Below are positions 25,161 to 33,829 of a stretch of 49,925 bases of DNA, one piece after another. A model generated the notes under the pieces. It was not told where the DNA came from. It worked only from the letters and a program-made list of their open reading frames with translations, and did no database searches. The translations under genes and the position numbers were made by a program. The number at the start of each line of letters is the position of its first letter. Positions within the stretch are counted from its first letter, which is position 1. This DNA is from JAJRPT01 sp964465945 (GTDB lineage Bacteria > Bacteroidota > Ignavibacteria > Kapaibacteriales > UBA2268), in the NCBI GenBank assembly GCA_964465945.1, contig CAYXMM010000019.1:1-49925 (forward strand). The letters are read 5' to 3'.

Positions 25161-27018
25161 TCCAGATTTTTCATCAAAAACTCGAAAAGAGGTAATTAGA
25201 TACCTTCTATTTGCGATTTCATTTTTATTTCTTGCTCGGCTTGTGCAAATGCAAGTTCTTGAATATAATTTATATAAAGAGAAGAGTTTTACTCAAGCAA
25301 TAAAGCAAGTGAGAATTGAACCATTCAGAGGAAATTTCTTTGATAGAAATGGAAAACTTGTTGTGCATAGTCAGCCCGCTTTTTCAATTTCTATCGTGCC
25401 AAAAGAATTTAAACCAGAAAGTTTAAAACTACTTGCCCAAATTCTTGAAGTTGAGGAAAGTGAAATAGAAAAAAAATTAGCAGAATTTAAAAATAGCCCG
25501 AAACCCGTTAAGGTTTATAAAGACTTACCATTTAACAAAGTTGCTGCAATTGAAGAATATAATAGATATATGCCTGGTGTAGATTTAGTTATTGATTACA
25601 AACGTAAGTATGACACCTACGCTTCAATGTCGCATCTATTAGGTTATACAGGCGAAATCTCACCAAACGAACTCGAAAAAAGGAAATATTATTACCCAGG
25701 TGATGAAATCGGCAAAAATGGTGTAGAACTTACCTACGAGGACTTCCTTAAAGGAACTTTTGGAATGGAATGGGTCGCAGTAAATACATGGGGAAAAAGA
25801 GTTGGTAAATATAACGAAGGAAAACTCGATGTAGATGCTAAAAGAGGATTTGGATTAAACCTCTCAATAGACCTTGATATGCAAACCATTGCCGAAAGTA
25901 TGCTTATTGGAAAACGTGGTGCCGTCGTAGCGATGAACCCAAACGACGGGCGAGTTTTTGTTTTAGCAAGCAAACCCGACTTTGATTTAGACGATTTCAG
26001 CGGAAGAGTTCCCTTTAGTGTTTATAACTCTCTTGTATCTAATGAAGGCAAACCCTTGCAACACAGAGCAATATCATCAGCATACCCTCCAGGTTCTTCG
26101 TGGAAGATGCTTGTTGCACTCGCAGCATTGAACGAAGGTATAATTGATGAGAATACTACTTTCTTATGCACTGGTGGAATGCACTTCGGTGACAGATATT
26201 TTAGATGTACCCACACTGATGGAAATGTAAATGTCGTTGATGCAATTCGGTCTTCTTGTAATGTGTTCTTTTACAACTGCGGTATAAAACTCGGTGTTAA
26301 GAAAATTATTGAATATGGTGAAAAATTTGGTTTCGGCAGAAAAACTGGAATTGATTTACCCTATGAAACTAAAGGTAACTATCCAACTTATGCCAAATTA
26401 GAAAAAAATTATAAAGGTTACGTGCCCAAAGGTCTTGCCTTAAACTGGGGTATCGGTCAAGGTGAAATCCTGACAAGCCCAGTTCAAATGGCTGTTTACA
26501 CATCTGCCATTGCTAATGGTGGCTATCTTGTTCAACCAAGGGTTGTCCAAAGTGTTAAAAATTACGTAACTAATAAAACTGAAGAAATTAACTATTCAAG
26601 AAAACAGATAATGATTCCTGAAAAATACTTCGATATTGTCCGACACGGAATGTATAAAGTAGTTAATGAACCTCACGGGACAGCTCAATCTGTCAAATTG
26701 GACAACGTAAAAATATGCGGAAAAACCTCAACAGCACAAAACCCTCATGGCAAGCCACACGGCTGGTTTGTCTCTTATGCACCTTATGAAAAACCTGAAC
26801 TCGTTGTAGTTGCTATGGTTGAAAATGCTGGCTACGGTGGAGTTGTTGCCGCTCCAATAGCAAAGCAATTACACAAGTACTATTTCTCTAACGATTCCGT
26901 TAAAGCATTTATTTTAAGTGAAGCAATTCAAAAAATTGAAGAAGAAAATATAAGATTAGGCAAAGATTCACTCAATCCTAAAAAGAAAGCAGAACCTGGC
27001 TTAATAACTACAAATTAA
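25147..27018 (+). CDS. mrdA: Penicillin-binding protein 2 (transpeptidase, MrdA)
   Basis: 623 residues, normal for PBP2. A single membrane segment at about 18-38 (YLLFAISFLFLARLVQMQVLEY) precedes the pedestal domain (RGNFFDRNG, SMSHLLGYTGEIS). The transpeptidase motifs are SSWK (SxxK) in SAYPPGSSWKML, SCN (SxN) in RSSCNVFFYNCG, and KTS (normally KTG) in CGKTSTAQNPHG. The enzyme cross-links peptidoglycan during elongation with RodA. No rodA or mreBCD gene lies next to it, as it usually would; instead it ends the gpmA-TldD-Wzz operon. The KTS variant is a departure from the common KTG. It converges on porQ with 4 nt overlap. Confidence 0.95.
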   Translation: MFQNNPDFSSKTRKEVIRYLLFAISFLFLARLVQMQVLEYNLYKEKSFTQAIKQVRIEPFRGNFFDRNGKLVVHSQPAFSISIVPKEFKPESLKLLAQILEVEESEIEKKLAEFKNSPKPVKVYKDLPFNKVAAIEEYNRYMPGVDLVIDYKRKYDTYASMSHLLGYTGEISPNELEKRKYYYPGDEIGKNGVELTYEDFLKGTFGMEWVAVNTWGKRVGKYNEGKLDVDAKRGFGLNLSIDLDMQTIAESMLIGKRGAVVAMNPNDGRVFVLASKPDFDLDDFSGRVPFSVYNSLVSNEGKPLQHRAISSAYPPGSSWKMLVALAALNEGIIDENTTFLCTGGMHFGDRYFRCTHTDGNVNVVDAIRSSCNVFFYNCGIKLGVKKIIEYGEKFGFGRKTGIDLPYETKGNYPTYAKLEKNYKGYVPKGLALNWGIGQGEILTSPVQMAVYTSAIANGGYLVQPRVVQSVKNYVTNKTEEINYSRKQIMIPEKYFDIVRHGMYKVVNEPHGTAQSVKLDNVKICGKTSTAQNPHGKPHGWFVSYAPYEKPELVVVAMVENAGYGGVVAAPIAKQLHKYYFSNDSVKAFILSEAIQKIEEENIRLGKDSLNPKKKAEPGLITTN

Positions 27019-27941
27019 ATATTCAAGTTTAGTGTAAACCTATGTTGATTTGCACCACTTGAATATGAAGTAAACCCATAATCAAAATTCAAATTATCAA
27101 GTACAATTCCAACTCCGCCACTTAATCCAGCAAGTCCGGAATTAAAGTCTGATGCTATTTGACGACGCATATAAGTATTATAACCAATTCTTGCTTTTAC
27201 ATATTTTCCGAAAGAAATTTCGCCACCCACAGAAATATTACCAAATCGCTCTAAAACACTTTGCTTTTCATTAGCTAAATGATGAAAAGAAAAGTTTACA
27301 AGTACAGGCAGACCTTTAAGTTTATGATTCGCTCCTAAACGAACATCCAATGGTAAAGAGTTAGATTCACCATTAAATTTAGATAATTGCATACCTGCAT
27401 TGCGAATTGAAAAGCCAAAATTTGATTGCTCGTTATACTTATAAAATAAACCAGCATCAACTCCCACTGCGGTTGTAGCATATTTTTCAATACCAGAATA
27501 AATAAATTTTAAACTTACTCCATAGAAAAAATTAGAATCTAAAACACCAGACAAATGCCCAGCTAAGGCAACATTTGACGCACCAAAACTACCTCCAGTA
27601 GAATTTCCTTCTGCATCAATATAATCAAAAGAGCCGTAACTATTATATATTGCCGAAGTAGAAATTCTTCCAAAATCAAAATCGCCAATCTTATATGCAA
27701 CATACCCTGAATTTATATCAGATATATTCTTCAAAAAAGTTAATGATAATGGCTTCTCAGTTACTGTTTGAAATAAGGCAGGATTCAAGGAAGCCATTCC
27801 CATATCATTATCAATCCCTATTCCAGAACCAGCCAATGCAGCATCCCTTGCTGATTGCTCGAAATCTAAGAAATCAAACGGCGATTGTGCTTGCAAGGTT
27901 AAAACCGATGTGATAAAAACTAATATTATTTTTTTAAACAT
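27015..27941 (-). CDS. porQ: Type IX secretion protein PorQ-like
   Basis: 308 residues, with a signal peptide (MFKKIILVFITSVLTLQAQ). The pattern fits the PorQ family of outer-membrane barrels: FLDFEQSARDAALAGSGIGIDNDMGMASLNPAL near the N-terminus, then repeated beta hairpins (VAYKIGDFDFGRIST, YGVSLKFIYSGIEKY, LRLGANHKL-type strands). The ending is FTLNLNI, with a final aromatic/hydrophobic residue pattern usual for barrels. PorQ is tied to surface attachment of T9SS cargo. The T9SS cargo genes in the window are consistent. It overlaps the thioesterase gene by 8 nt and is the last gene of the par operon. Confidence 0.8.
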   Translation of the reverse strand: MFKKIILVFITSVLTLQAQSPFDFLDFEQSARDAALAGSGIGIDNDMGMASLNPALFQTVTEKPLSLTFLKNISDINSGYVAYKIGDFDFGRISTSAIYNSYGSFDYIDAEGNSTGGSFGASNVALAGHLSGVLDSNFFYGVSLKFIYSGIEKYATTAVGVDAGLFYKYNEQSNFGFSIRNAGMQLSKFNGESNSLPLDVRLGANHKLKGLPVLVNFSFHHLANEKQSVLERFGNISVGGEISFGKYVKARIGYNTYMRRQIASDFNSGLAGLSGGVGIVLDNLNFDYGFTSYSSGANQHRFTLNLNI

Positions 27942-28350
27942 TGACTACTTCATTATTAATTATACTTGTAAAAACGGATGGCGGCTTAACAGGTTTCATA
28001 TTTGTAGAATTTACAAACACATGACGAGTATACCCCTCCGCAATTAACTTACTTTCACATTCAATTTTATAGTTAAATTGCAATATCGCTGAATTATTGT
28101 AATCCAATTCAGCGTTTATTTCTAATACATCGTCAAATTTTGCTGGATTGATAAATTTCGCATAACAATCCACTAACGGAAGCATAAACCCAAGCTCTTC
28201 AACTTTTGTATATGGCAATCCAAAATGGCGCATCAACTCTGTTCTTCCACTTTCAAAAAAAGAAAAGTAATTCCCATTATAAACAACCCCCATCTTATCT
28301 GTGTCTGCATATCGAACTCTAAATAATGTCTTATGTTTCAACTTATTCAT
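27934..28350 (-). CDS. YbgC-type acyl-CoA thioesterase
   Basis: 138 residues, hot-dog fold. The catalytic region RVRYADTDKMGVVYNGNYFSFFESGRTELMR is the 4-hydroxybenzoyl-CoA thioesterase signature with an Asp in the ADTD position. The middle strand LPLVDCYAKFINPAKFDDVLEINAEL is also typical. It probably hydrolyses short-chain or phospholipid-related acyl-CoA. In many bacteria the homologue sits in the tol-pal operon; here it lies between parB (8-nt overlap) and porQ (8-nt overlap). Confidence 0.9.
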   Translation of the reverse strand: MNKLKHKTLFRVRYADTDKMGVVYNGNYFSFFESGRTELMRHFGLPYTKVEELGFMLPLVDCYAKFINPAKFDDVLEINAELDYNNSAILQFNYKIECESKLIAEGYTRHVFVNSTNMKPVKPPSVFTSIINNEVVNV

Positions 28351-29233
28351 TTAATAGCATTTCAATTATTCTTTCAAAATCATCTTCGGAATAGAATTGA
28401 ATTTCTATCGAGCCATTCTGATTATTCTTAGTCTTTATTTTAATCTCAGTAGCATAAACACCTCTTAACCTATCCTCAAACTCAGATATCTCAGGACTTT
28501 GAACTAATTGCTCTTTTTTAACTGGCTTCTTTTCTGTTAATTGTTGAACTAACTTTTCAGTCTCTCTTACACTTAATTCTTTCTCAATAATCTTATTATA
28601 CGCTTGAATTATAAGCTGTTCCGTCGGTAAGCCAATTAAAGATTTCGCATGCCCCATTGTAATCTTATCCTCTTTGAGACCATTTTGCACCTCAAGAGGT
28701 AAATTTAGTAAACGCAAAAAATTCGCAACAGTAGAACGATTCTTTCCAACTCTAATAGCCGTTTGCTCTTGAGTTAAACCGCATTCCTCTTTTAATCTCT
28801 TAAAACCAAGAGCCACTTCAATAGGATTAAGGTCATCTCTCTGTAAATTCTCTACAAGAGCGATTTCCATCATATCCTTATTAGTAATCCCATCTTTAAT
28901 ATAAGCAGGAATTATTTCTAATCCAAGTTCCTTTGATGCACGGAGTCGCCTTTCACCAGAAATCAACTCATAACCATTAAAAGTTTTTCTCACAGTTATT
29001 GGTTGAATAACCCCATGTTCATGAATTGAATTTTTTAACTCTTCTAAAGCTTCTGGCTCAAATATTATTCTTGGCTGATAAGGATTTTTTATCACATCTT
29101 TAATAGTTACCATTTCAAAAGGTAAATCACTAATAACGACGGACTTTTCAACTACTTCTGTTGAATTTACACTCGGAATTAATGCTCCTAATCCCTTTCC
29201 TAAACCAGTTTTAAATTTCTTTTGATTTGACAT
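28343..29233 (-). CDS. parB: Chromosome partitioning protein ParB
   Basis: 296 residues. The N-terminal GKGLGALIPS tag and NPYQPRIIFEPEALEELKNSI lead into the CTP-binding boxes (GYELISGERRLRASKEL, ENLQRDDLNPIEVA). The helix-turn-helix reads GLTQEQTAIRVGKNRSTVANFLRLLNLP, and KITMGHAKSLIGL follows. The C-terminal dimer domain is in the last 60 residues. It binds parS and slides as a CTP clamp. No parS-like TGTTTCACGTGAAACA site was seen in the window. It lies 1 nt after parA. Confidence 0.95.
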   Translation of the reverse strand: MSNQKKFKTGLGKGLGALIPSVNSTEVVEKSVVISDLPFEMVTIKDVIKNPYQPRIIFEPEALEELKNSIHEHGVIQPITVRKTFNGYELISGERRLRASKELGLEIIPAYIKDGITNKDMMEIALVENLQRDDLNPIEVALGFKRLKEECGLTQEQTAIRVGKNRSTVANFLRLLNLPLEVQNGLKEDKITMGHAKSLIGLPTEQLIIQAYNKIIEKELSVRETEKLVQQLTEKKPVKKEQLVQSPEISEFEDRLRGVYATEIKIKTKNNQNGSIEIQFYSEDDFERIIEMLLNE

Positions 29234-29234
29234 T

Positions 29235-29990
29235 TTACTTTACAATTTCATTAGCTAAAGATATATAATTTCTTGCACCTGCACTCAATATATCGTATAA
29301 TATTACAGGTTTCCCATGACTTGGAGACTCAGATAACCTAACATTCCTTGTAATAATTGTTTTAAACACTTTATCGCCAAAGTGATTTTTCACCTCATCG
29401 ACAACTTGATTTGATAAACGCAACCTACTATCAAACATTGTAAGTAACACACCTTCAATTTCCAAACTTGGATTAAGAGAATTCCTCACAATTGATATAG
29501 TATTTAAAAGCTGCCCTAAACCATCTAAAGCATAGTATTCACATTGAACTGGAATAATCACAGAGTTAGATGCCGTTAGAGAATTTAATGTTAATAATCC
29601 CAATGAGGGTGGGCAATCAATAATTATATAATCATAATTCTTCTTAATCTTACTAATTACTTTCTTCAACACAGATTCACGTTCATCAACATTTACCAAC
29701 TCAATTTCCGCACCAACCAAATTAATATGAGAAGGAAGTAAATCTAAAAAAGGCATCTCCGATTTTACTACTACTTCATTTGGATTTACATCATCAACTA
29801 AAACTTCATAAATTGTATTATCTAACTCTTTTGTATTAAATCCCAGCCCAGTTGAAGCATTTGATTGAGGGTCCATATCTAAAAGTAATACATTTTTTTC
29901 TAATGCTGCCAAAGAAGCGGCGATGTTAATAGAACTTGTAGTCTTACCAACACCGCCTTTTTGATTTGCTATTGCTATGGTCTTAGCCAT
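29235..29990 (-). CDS. parA: Chromosome partitioning ATPase ParA/Soj
   Basis: 251 residues. The deviant Walker A loop KGGVGKTTS is at residues 11-19, Walker A' is VLLLDMDPQSNASTGLG, and Walker B is YDYIIIDCPPSLGLLT. PVQCEYYALDGLGQLL and RNVRLSESPSHGKPV are family signatures. It is the first gene of the operon parA-parB-thioesterase-porQ. A weak -7 box lies about 40 nt upstream. The chromosomal type (no N-terminal HTH) suggests a Soj-like role in origin segregation. Confidence 0.94.
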   Translation of the reverse strand: MAKTIAIANQKGGVGKTTSSINIAASLAALEKNVLLLDMDPQSNASTGLGFNTKELDNTIYEVLVDDVNPNEVVVKSEMPFLDLLPSHINLVGAEIELVNVDERESVLKKVISKIKKNYDYIIIDCPPSLGLLTLNSLTASNSVIIPVQCEYYALDGLGQLLNTISIVRNSLNPSLEIEGVLLTMFDSRLRLSNQVVDEVKNHFGDKVFKTIITRNVRLSESPSHGKPVILYDILSAGARNYISLANEIVK

Positions 29991-30024
29991 TTTAATTTTA
30001 TTTAATAATTATTTACTCAAAATA

Positions 30025-30032
30025 CAAATATA
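30025..30032 (-). promoter_or_regulatory. Possible -7 box for the parAB operon
   Basis: Minus strand TATATTTG fits TAnnTTTG. It would give a leader of about 30 nt before the parA ATG. No -33 TTG is found at the right place. Confidence 0.3.
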
Positions 30033-30057
30033 AGCATAATTGAGAAATAATTACATT

Positions 30058-33000
30058 TTACTTGCCTGTTTTTTCTACAAACTCTGCAGTTTTATCGCAA
30101 CAATCCGAAATTATCATTTTCCCATTTTGATAGCTAACTATAGAAATAATTACCTCAACTCTTCTTGTTTGGTCATAAGTAAAATAACTTTTTTTGCGAT
30201 TTTCTCTATCATACATCTTCAACTGAGCTTCCGCAAATTCATCAACATCTTCGCCATTTGCAAGAACTATAATATCATATTTATCATAATCTTTATTATC
30301 CATAACAGGAGTTAAAACTTTATTGGAATTAAATAAAGATGAAAATTCAGAATCTTTCAATAATCGTTTAAACACTTCATTATATCCAAACCAAGCTCGT
30401 AAATCAGATAAAACCCTATTATTCATTCCCAAATTAGTTTTCTCAGTTACTTTCTTGTTTGCTTCATCTACTTTCGGTTGGTGTATATCTATTGCTCTTG
30501 AAACTATTCTACTTGCTCCTCTATCGAAATAACTTGCAGTATAATTCACATTTGTATTTCCAACATACCAACCTCTTTCAACACCTCTCTTGTCTGATAA
30601 CGCTTTGATTTCAATTAACAATTTTGTGCTTTTATCATTCACATTATGTTTTTTAAGTTCTTCAAACTTAGGTATAATATCTTCTACAATTTTTTTACTC
30701 ATTAAATCTAAATTTTCAGACACCTGCTCAGCATACACCCTATACTCAGCTTTTCTCGTATTTCTCTTATCAACTCTTTCTTTTGTTGCACCCATATATA
30801 AGTCATCTCTCCAACCCCAATAATAATTATTCGGGTGCAATTCTATCCATCTACCATTTGAAATACTATAATTAAAGCCGTCGTTCTTTTTAATTGGATA
30901 TAAACTTGCTTCATTTACAACAGTATAATCGGATAAATTTCTTGTGATTTTATCTGAACTTATATCAAACCCAGTTTCTAACTCTTTTATATGCTCTGGA
31001 TAATTTTCATTAGTATTTACTTCCCAGAATCCAGTTTGGAAATAAGGAACATTTCTATGGTAGCCCTCAAAATTCACAAACTCAATATGACAAGGAGGTT
31101 TCAAATACTCCTCTGGAATTAAATATACAATATCTTGAATATTTTTTGATTTACATTCTTCATTTCCAGCGATTGAAATATTAGAACTGTAGCTATGTAA
31201 AGATTTAACTGATGCACCAACAACCTTGTTATAATTATTCAAATCAACTTTATCGTAATCAGGTTCAATTTTAAACATTCCATTTTCAAACTTCGGCTCG
31301 TAGTAACCCATTGTTATGTAATTTCTATCGTCATCACACTCGCCACCATTATAATCACTTCCACCCATTACTTTATATTGGTTATTTGGATTAGGGTAGA
31401 AAGAGAATTTATCTTTTTCAATTTTCAATTCTTTATTTGTAGTAACGTTTTTAATTAAAATAACAGGATACTTAATTTTCGCATTTTCTCTTTTTGCATT
31501 TTTCAACTCAATAGAATACGCAATATTTGGAGTTGAATTCAAATACACTGTATCTGCAAAGCTAACATTAGAACTAACCATTGAAGTATTAAGCCCTCCA
31601 GCCCTTGTTTTCACTGATTTAACATTTGCACCATCAACAGCGTTTGACATATCAAAAGCATCGAAATATCTCAAATATGGCTTATCAGGAAAATCTGCAT
31701 TCTCTACTTTTTGTGCTTTGAAACTTGACCCACCAAAAATATTATACGTTTCACCACAACGCAAACTAAATTCAACATAGCTATCTCTAACTATTCCATC
31801 GCTAAGCTTTTCGTCATCTTTCATCAACTTAGCAACAGGATTCAATACACTTTTGCCAGTGCATTTATCTAAAACATAAACCTTTAACTTAATATCATAA
31901 GCTTCTTTATATACTGGGGATAAATAAACAGTATCATAAATAACAGTGCTTTCTTTAAGATTTTTTGTATTTAATGAACCCTTCATAGTTAGCAGTGATA
32001 CAACTTCAGGACCCTTTACAAGCTCAGATACTTCTTTATATTTATACTTCTCACCTAATTTCACTTTCAAAGAACTCTCTTTCGCTTTCAACCTTGAACT
32101 TGTTTCTTGAACCGAATATTGCTTATTAACTTCATCTACTGAAATAACCGTTTTAGTTATAACATCTTTTTCTACAATTTTCAAACCATTAAAATTAAGA
32201 GTATCAACTAAAATTTCACTTTTAGTCTCGCCGATTTTAACTTTAGTTTTCAAATCATATTTTTTAATATCAGTTTTAGTTATTTGCTCATATTCAATAT
32301 TTGAATTATCAATTTTAGGGGCAATATAACCAGCCAAAACACCACTCTCAGCACTCTTACAATCAAATCCCGTTTCAGAATAATTGCTTCCTCCAAATGC
32401 CTTATATTCTTTATCTAATTCTAATTTATATCTAATGCTATTCCCTTTCTTAGAAACTTCTTTTGCTCCATCCATCAAATATGCCATTTCAGCAACCGGC
32501 TCTTCTGGATTACTTGCATTCAAAATTGTTAAATTATATTCAACTGAAATCTCTGGTGGGATACACGGAAATTCTTCACTACTAAGGTCAAGAGCATAAA
32601 TATCATAATTTCCTTTTGCTTTTAAAGCAGTGCTATCATTAATTTTAGTTTTTGCGCTAAATCTATTTGAAGAGAAATACAATTTCAAATCATGATTATA
32701 AGGAAACGGAACAAAAGGGAAACGCTCATCATACTTAGTATTTATCAATTCATACTTTCGAGCGGAATCTTGTTTTGACAAAGAATCCAATCCTAATTTT
32801 TTAAATCTTTTTGCGCCGTCTAAAACAGATATTTTCTGACCTTCAAAATCTATATTTAATTTTGTGTGAAAAATATCAAAATCGTTTTCCCCACCTACTT
32901 CATTAGAAGTATAAAACAAAACTGGTTCGGCACTGCACAAACAATAGATAAAAGGCGAACCTTGATTAGATTCATTATTAATTTTATCAAACTTTTTCAC

Positions 33001-33690
33001 ATTTGACCACTTACCATTCAATCTAAAAGCATAAAATAAATCAGTATTTCCTTTCCCAATAACTTCCCCTTCTTTGTTAATTCTCTTTGAATAAGGATTA
33101 TCTCGGTCGGAAGACCATAGTAATAAAGTAACTCTATCGCCATTGCTCATAATTGAATCAGCTGCAAACGGATGTGATTCCCAAAAGCTTGTATTCAAAT
33201 CTTCTAATGGAGCTAAATTTTCAAACTCAAATCCTTTTTCTGGATTCAAAGCGAACTCATAAATATCAGTTCCGCCCGATTGCTGTTTTAAGTTAATATT
33301 AAACTTTTTAGCAAACTCAGGGTCAAAAGGGTGAGAAAATGTTATAAATCCTCTATCTTTTGAAATAAAACTTATCGACTCAATATTTGAAGTCAAATAT
33401 TTTCTCCACTGATCCTCAATCAAAGACAATGATAACTCATTATTTCCGACTTGTGAAGAAGCAACCACATTATTATTCTCATTACTAACAATTTGCTCAC
33501 GAATAAAAGGGTGCTTAGCAGGGTCGTCATTATAATAGTACAAAGGTCTTAAAGTTGGAGCAATTTGTGCCAAACTGTCATTTGATTTCTCTACATTCCC
33601 TTTTGGTAATTCAACTTTTAAAGTAGTTTCTTTATTAGTAGCACAGGATATAATAAATAGACTTAAAGCCAATAGTAGATAGTATTTCAT
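30058..33690 (-). CDS. Giant lipoprotein with PD40 repeats and OmpA-like C-terminus
   Basis: 1210 residues. The lipobox IISC places the lipid on Cys16. Residues about 160-370 hold two PD40/WD40-like units (LLLWSSDRDNPYSKR, DLFYAFRLNGKWSN, LYFSSNR, NYDIYALDL). Between 384 and 860 three repeats follow, each with a GGS(N/S/D)(Y/F) motif (433, 653, 777) and a D(T/I)VYL motif (586, 713, 853). The C-terminus has OmpA-like traits: LLIEIKALSDKRGVERG near 1024 and RRVEVII at 1176-1182, with a long insert between them. Such proteins in Bacteroidota tie the outer membrane to peptidoglycan, sometimes next to gliding or T9SS machinery. The gene stands alone, divergent from tilS, with its own -7 box. Confidence 0.7.
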   Translation of the reverse strand: MKYYLLLALSLFIISCATNKETTLKVELPKGNVEKSNDSLAQIAPTLRPLYYYNDDPAKHPFIREQIVSNENNNVVASSQVGNNELSLSLIEDQWRKYLTSNIESISFISKDRGFITFSHPFDPEFAKKFNINLKQQSGGTDIYEFALNPEKGFEFENLAPLEDLNTSFWESHPFAADSIMSNGDRVTLLLWSSDRDNPYSKRINKEGEVIGKGNTDLFYAFRLNGKWSNVKKFDKINNESNQGSPFIYCLCSAEPVLFYTSNEVGGENDFDIFHTKLNIDFEGQKISVLDGAKRFKKLGLDSLSKQDSARKYELINTKYDERFPFVPFPYNHDLKLYFSSNRFSAKTKINDSTALKAKGNYDIYALDLSSEEFPCIPPEISVEYNLTILNASNPEEPVAEMAYLMDGAKEVSKKGNSIRYKLELDKEYKAFGGSNYSETGFDCKSAESGVLAGYIAPKIDNSNIEYEQITKTDIKKYDLKTKVKIGETKSEILVDTLNFNGLKIVEKDVITKTVISVDEVNKQYSVQETSSRLKAKESSLKVKLGEKYKYKEVSELVKGPEVVSLLTMKGSLNTKNLKESTVIYDTVYLSPVYKEAYDIKLKVYVLDKCTGKSVLNPVAKLMKDDEKLSDGIVRDSYVEFSLRCGETYNIFGGSSFKAQKVENADFPDKPYLRYFDAFDMSNAVDGANVKSVKTRAGGLNTSMVSSNVSFADTVYLNSTPNIAYSIELKNAKRENAKIKYPVILIKNVTTNKELKIEKDKFSFYPNPNNQYKVMGGSDYNGGECDDDRNYITMGYYEPKFENGMFKIEPDYDKVDLNNYNKVVGASVKSLHSYSSNISIAGNEECKSKNIQDIVYLIPEEYLKPPCHIEFVNFEGYHRNVPYFQTGFWEVNTNENYPEHIKELETGFDISSDKITRNLSDYTVVNEASLYPIKKNDGFNYSISNGRWIELHPNNYYWGWRDDLYMGATKERVDKRNTRKAEYRVYAEQVSENLDLMSKKIVEDIIPKFEELKKHNVNDKSTKLLIEIKALSDKRGVERGWYVGNTNVNYTASYFDRGASRIVSRAIDIHQPKVDEANKKVTEKTNLGMNNRVLSDLRAWFGYNEVFKRLLKDSEFSSLFNSNKVLTPVMDNKDYDKYDIIVLANGEDVDEFAEAQLKMYDRENRKKSYFTYDQTRRVEVIISIVSYQNGKMIISDCCDKTAEFVEKTGK

Positions 33691-33721
33691 ATTGCGTTCG
33701 CTCTGTTAAATTAAAATTATA

Positions 33722-33729
33722 CAAATTTA
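33722..33729 (-). promoter_or_regulatory. Possible -7 box for the giant lipoprotein gene
   Basis: Minus strand TAAATTTG matches TAnnTTTG and would give a leader of about 25-30 nt. No TTG at -33 is visible. It faces the tilS promoter in the same 139-nt divergent spacer. Confidence 0.35.
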
Positions 33730-33771
33730 GAAAAAAAATTTTTAATTAAAAATAATTAATTTTCATTTGGA

Positions 33772-33801
33772 TTGAATTTTATATACATTTGCTTATTTTT
33801 G
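33772..33801 (+). promoter_or_regulatory. Bacteroidota-type promoter of tilS
   Basis: TTG at 33772-33774, 19 nt spacing, then TATTTTTG at 33794-33801. This fits the primary-sigma consensus TTG-N17-23-TAnnTTTG in both boxes. Transcription should start near 33806, giving a leader of roughly 24 nt before the ATG at 33830. Confidence 0.55.
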
Positions 33802-33829
33802 AATATTCTTTCTTTCAAAAGTATATATA

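Noticed and set aside
27015..29990. parS site near parAB
   Set aside because: I looked for TGTTTCACGTGAAACA-like sequence and found none in the window; a diverged site cannot be excluded.
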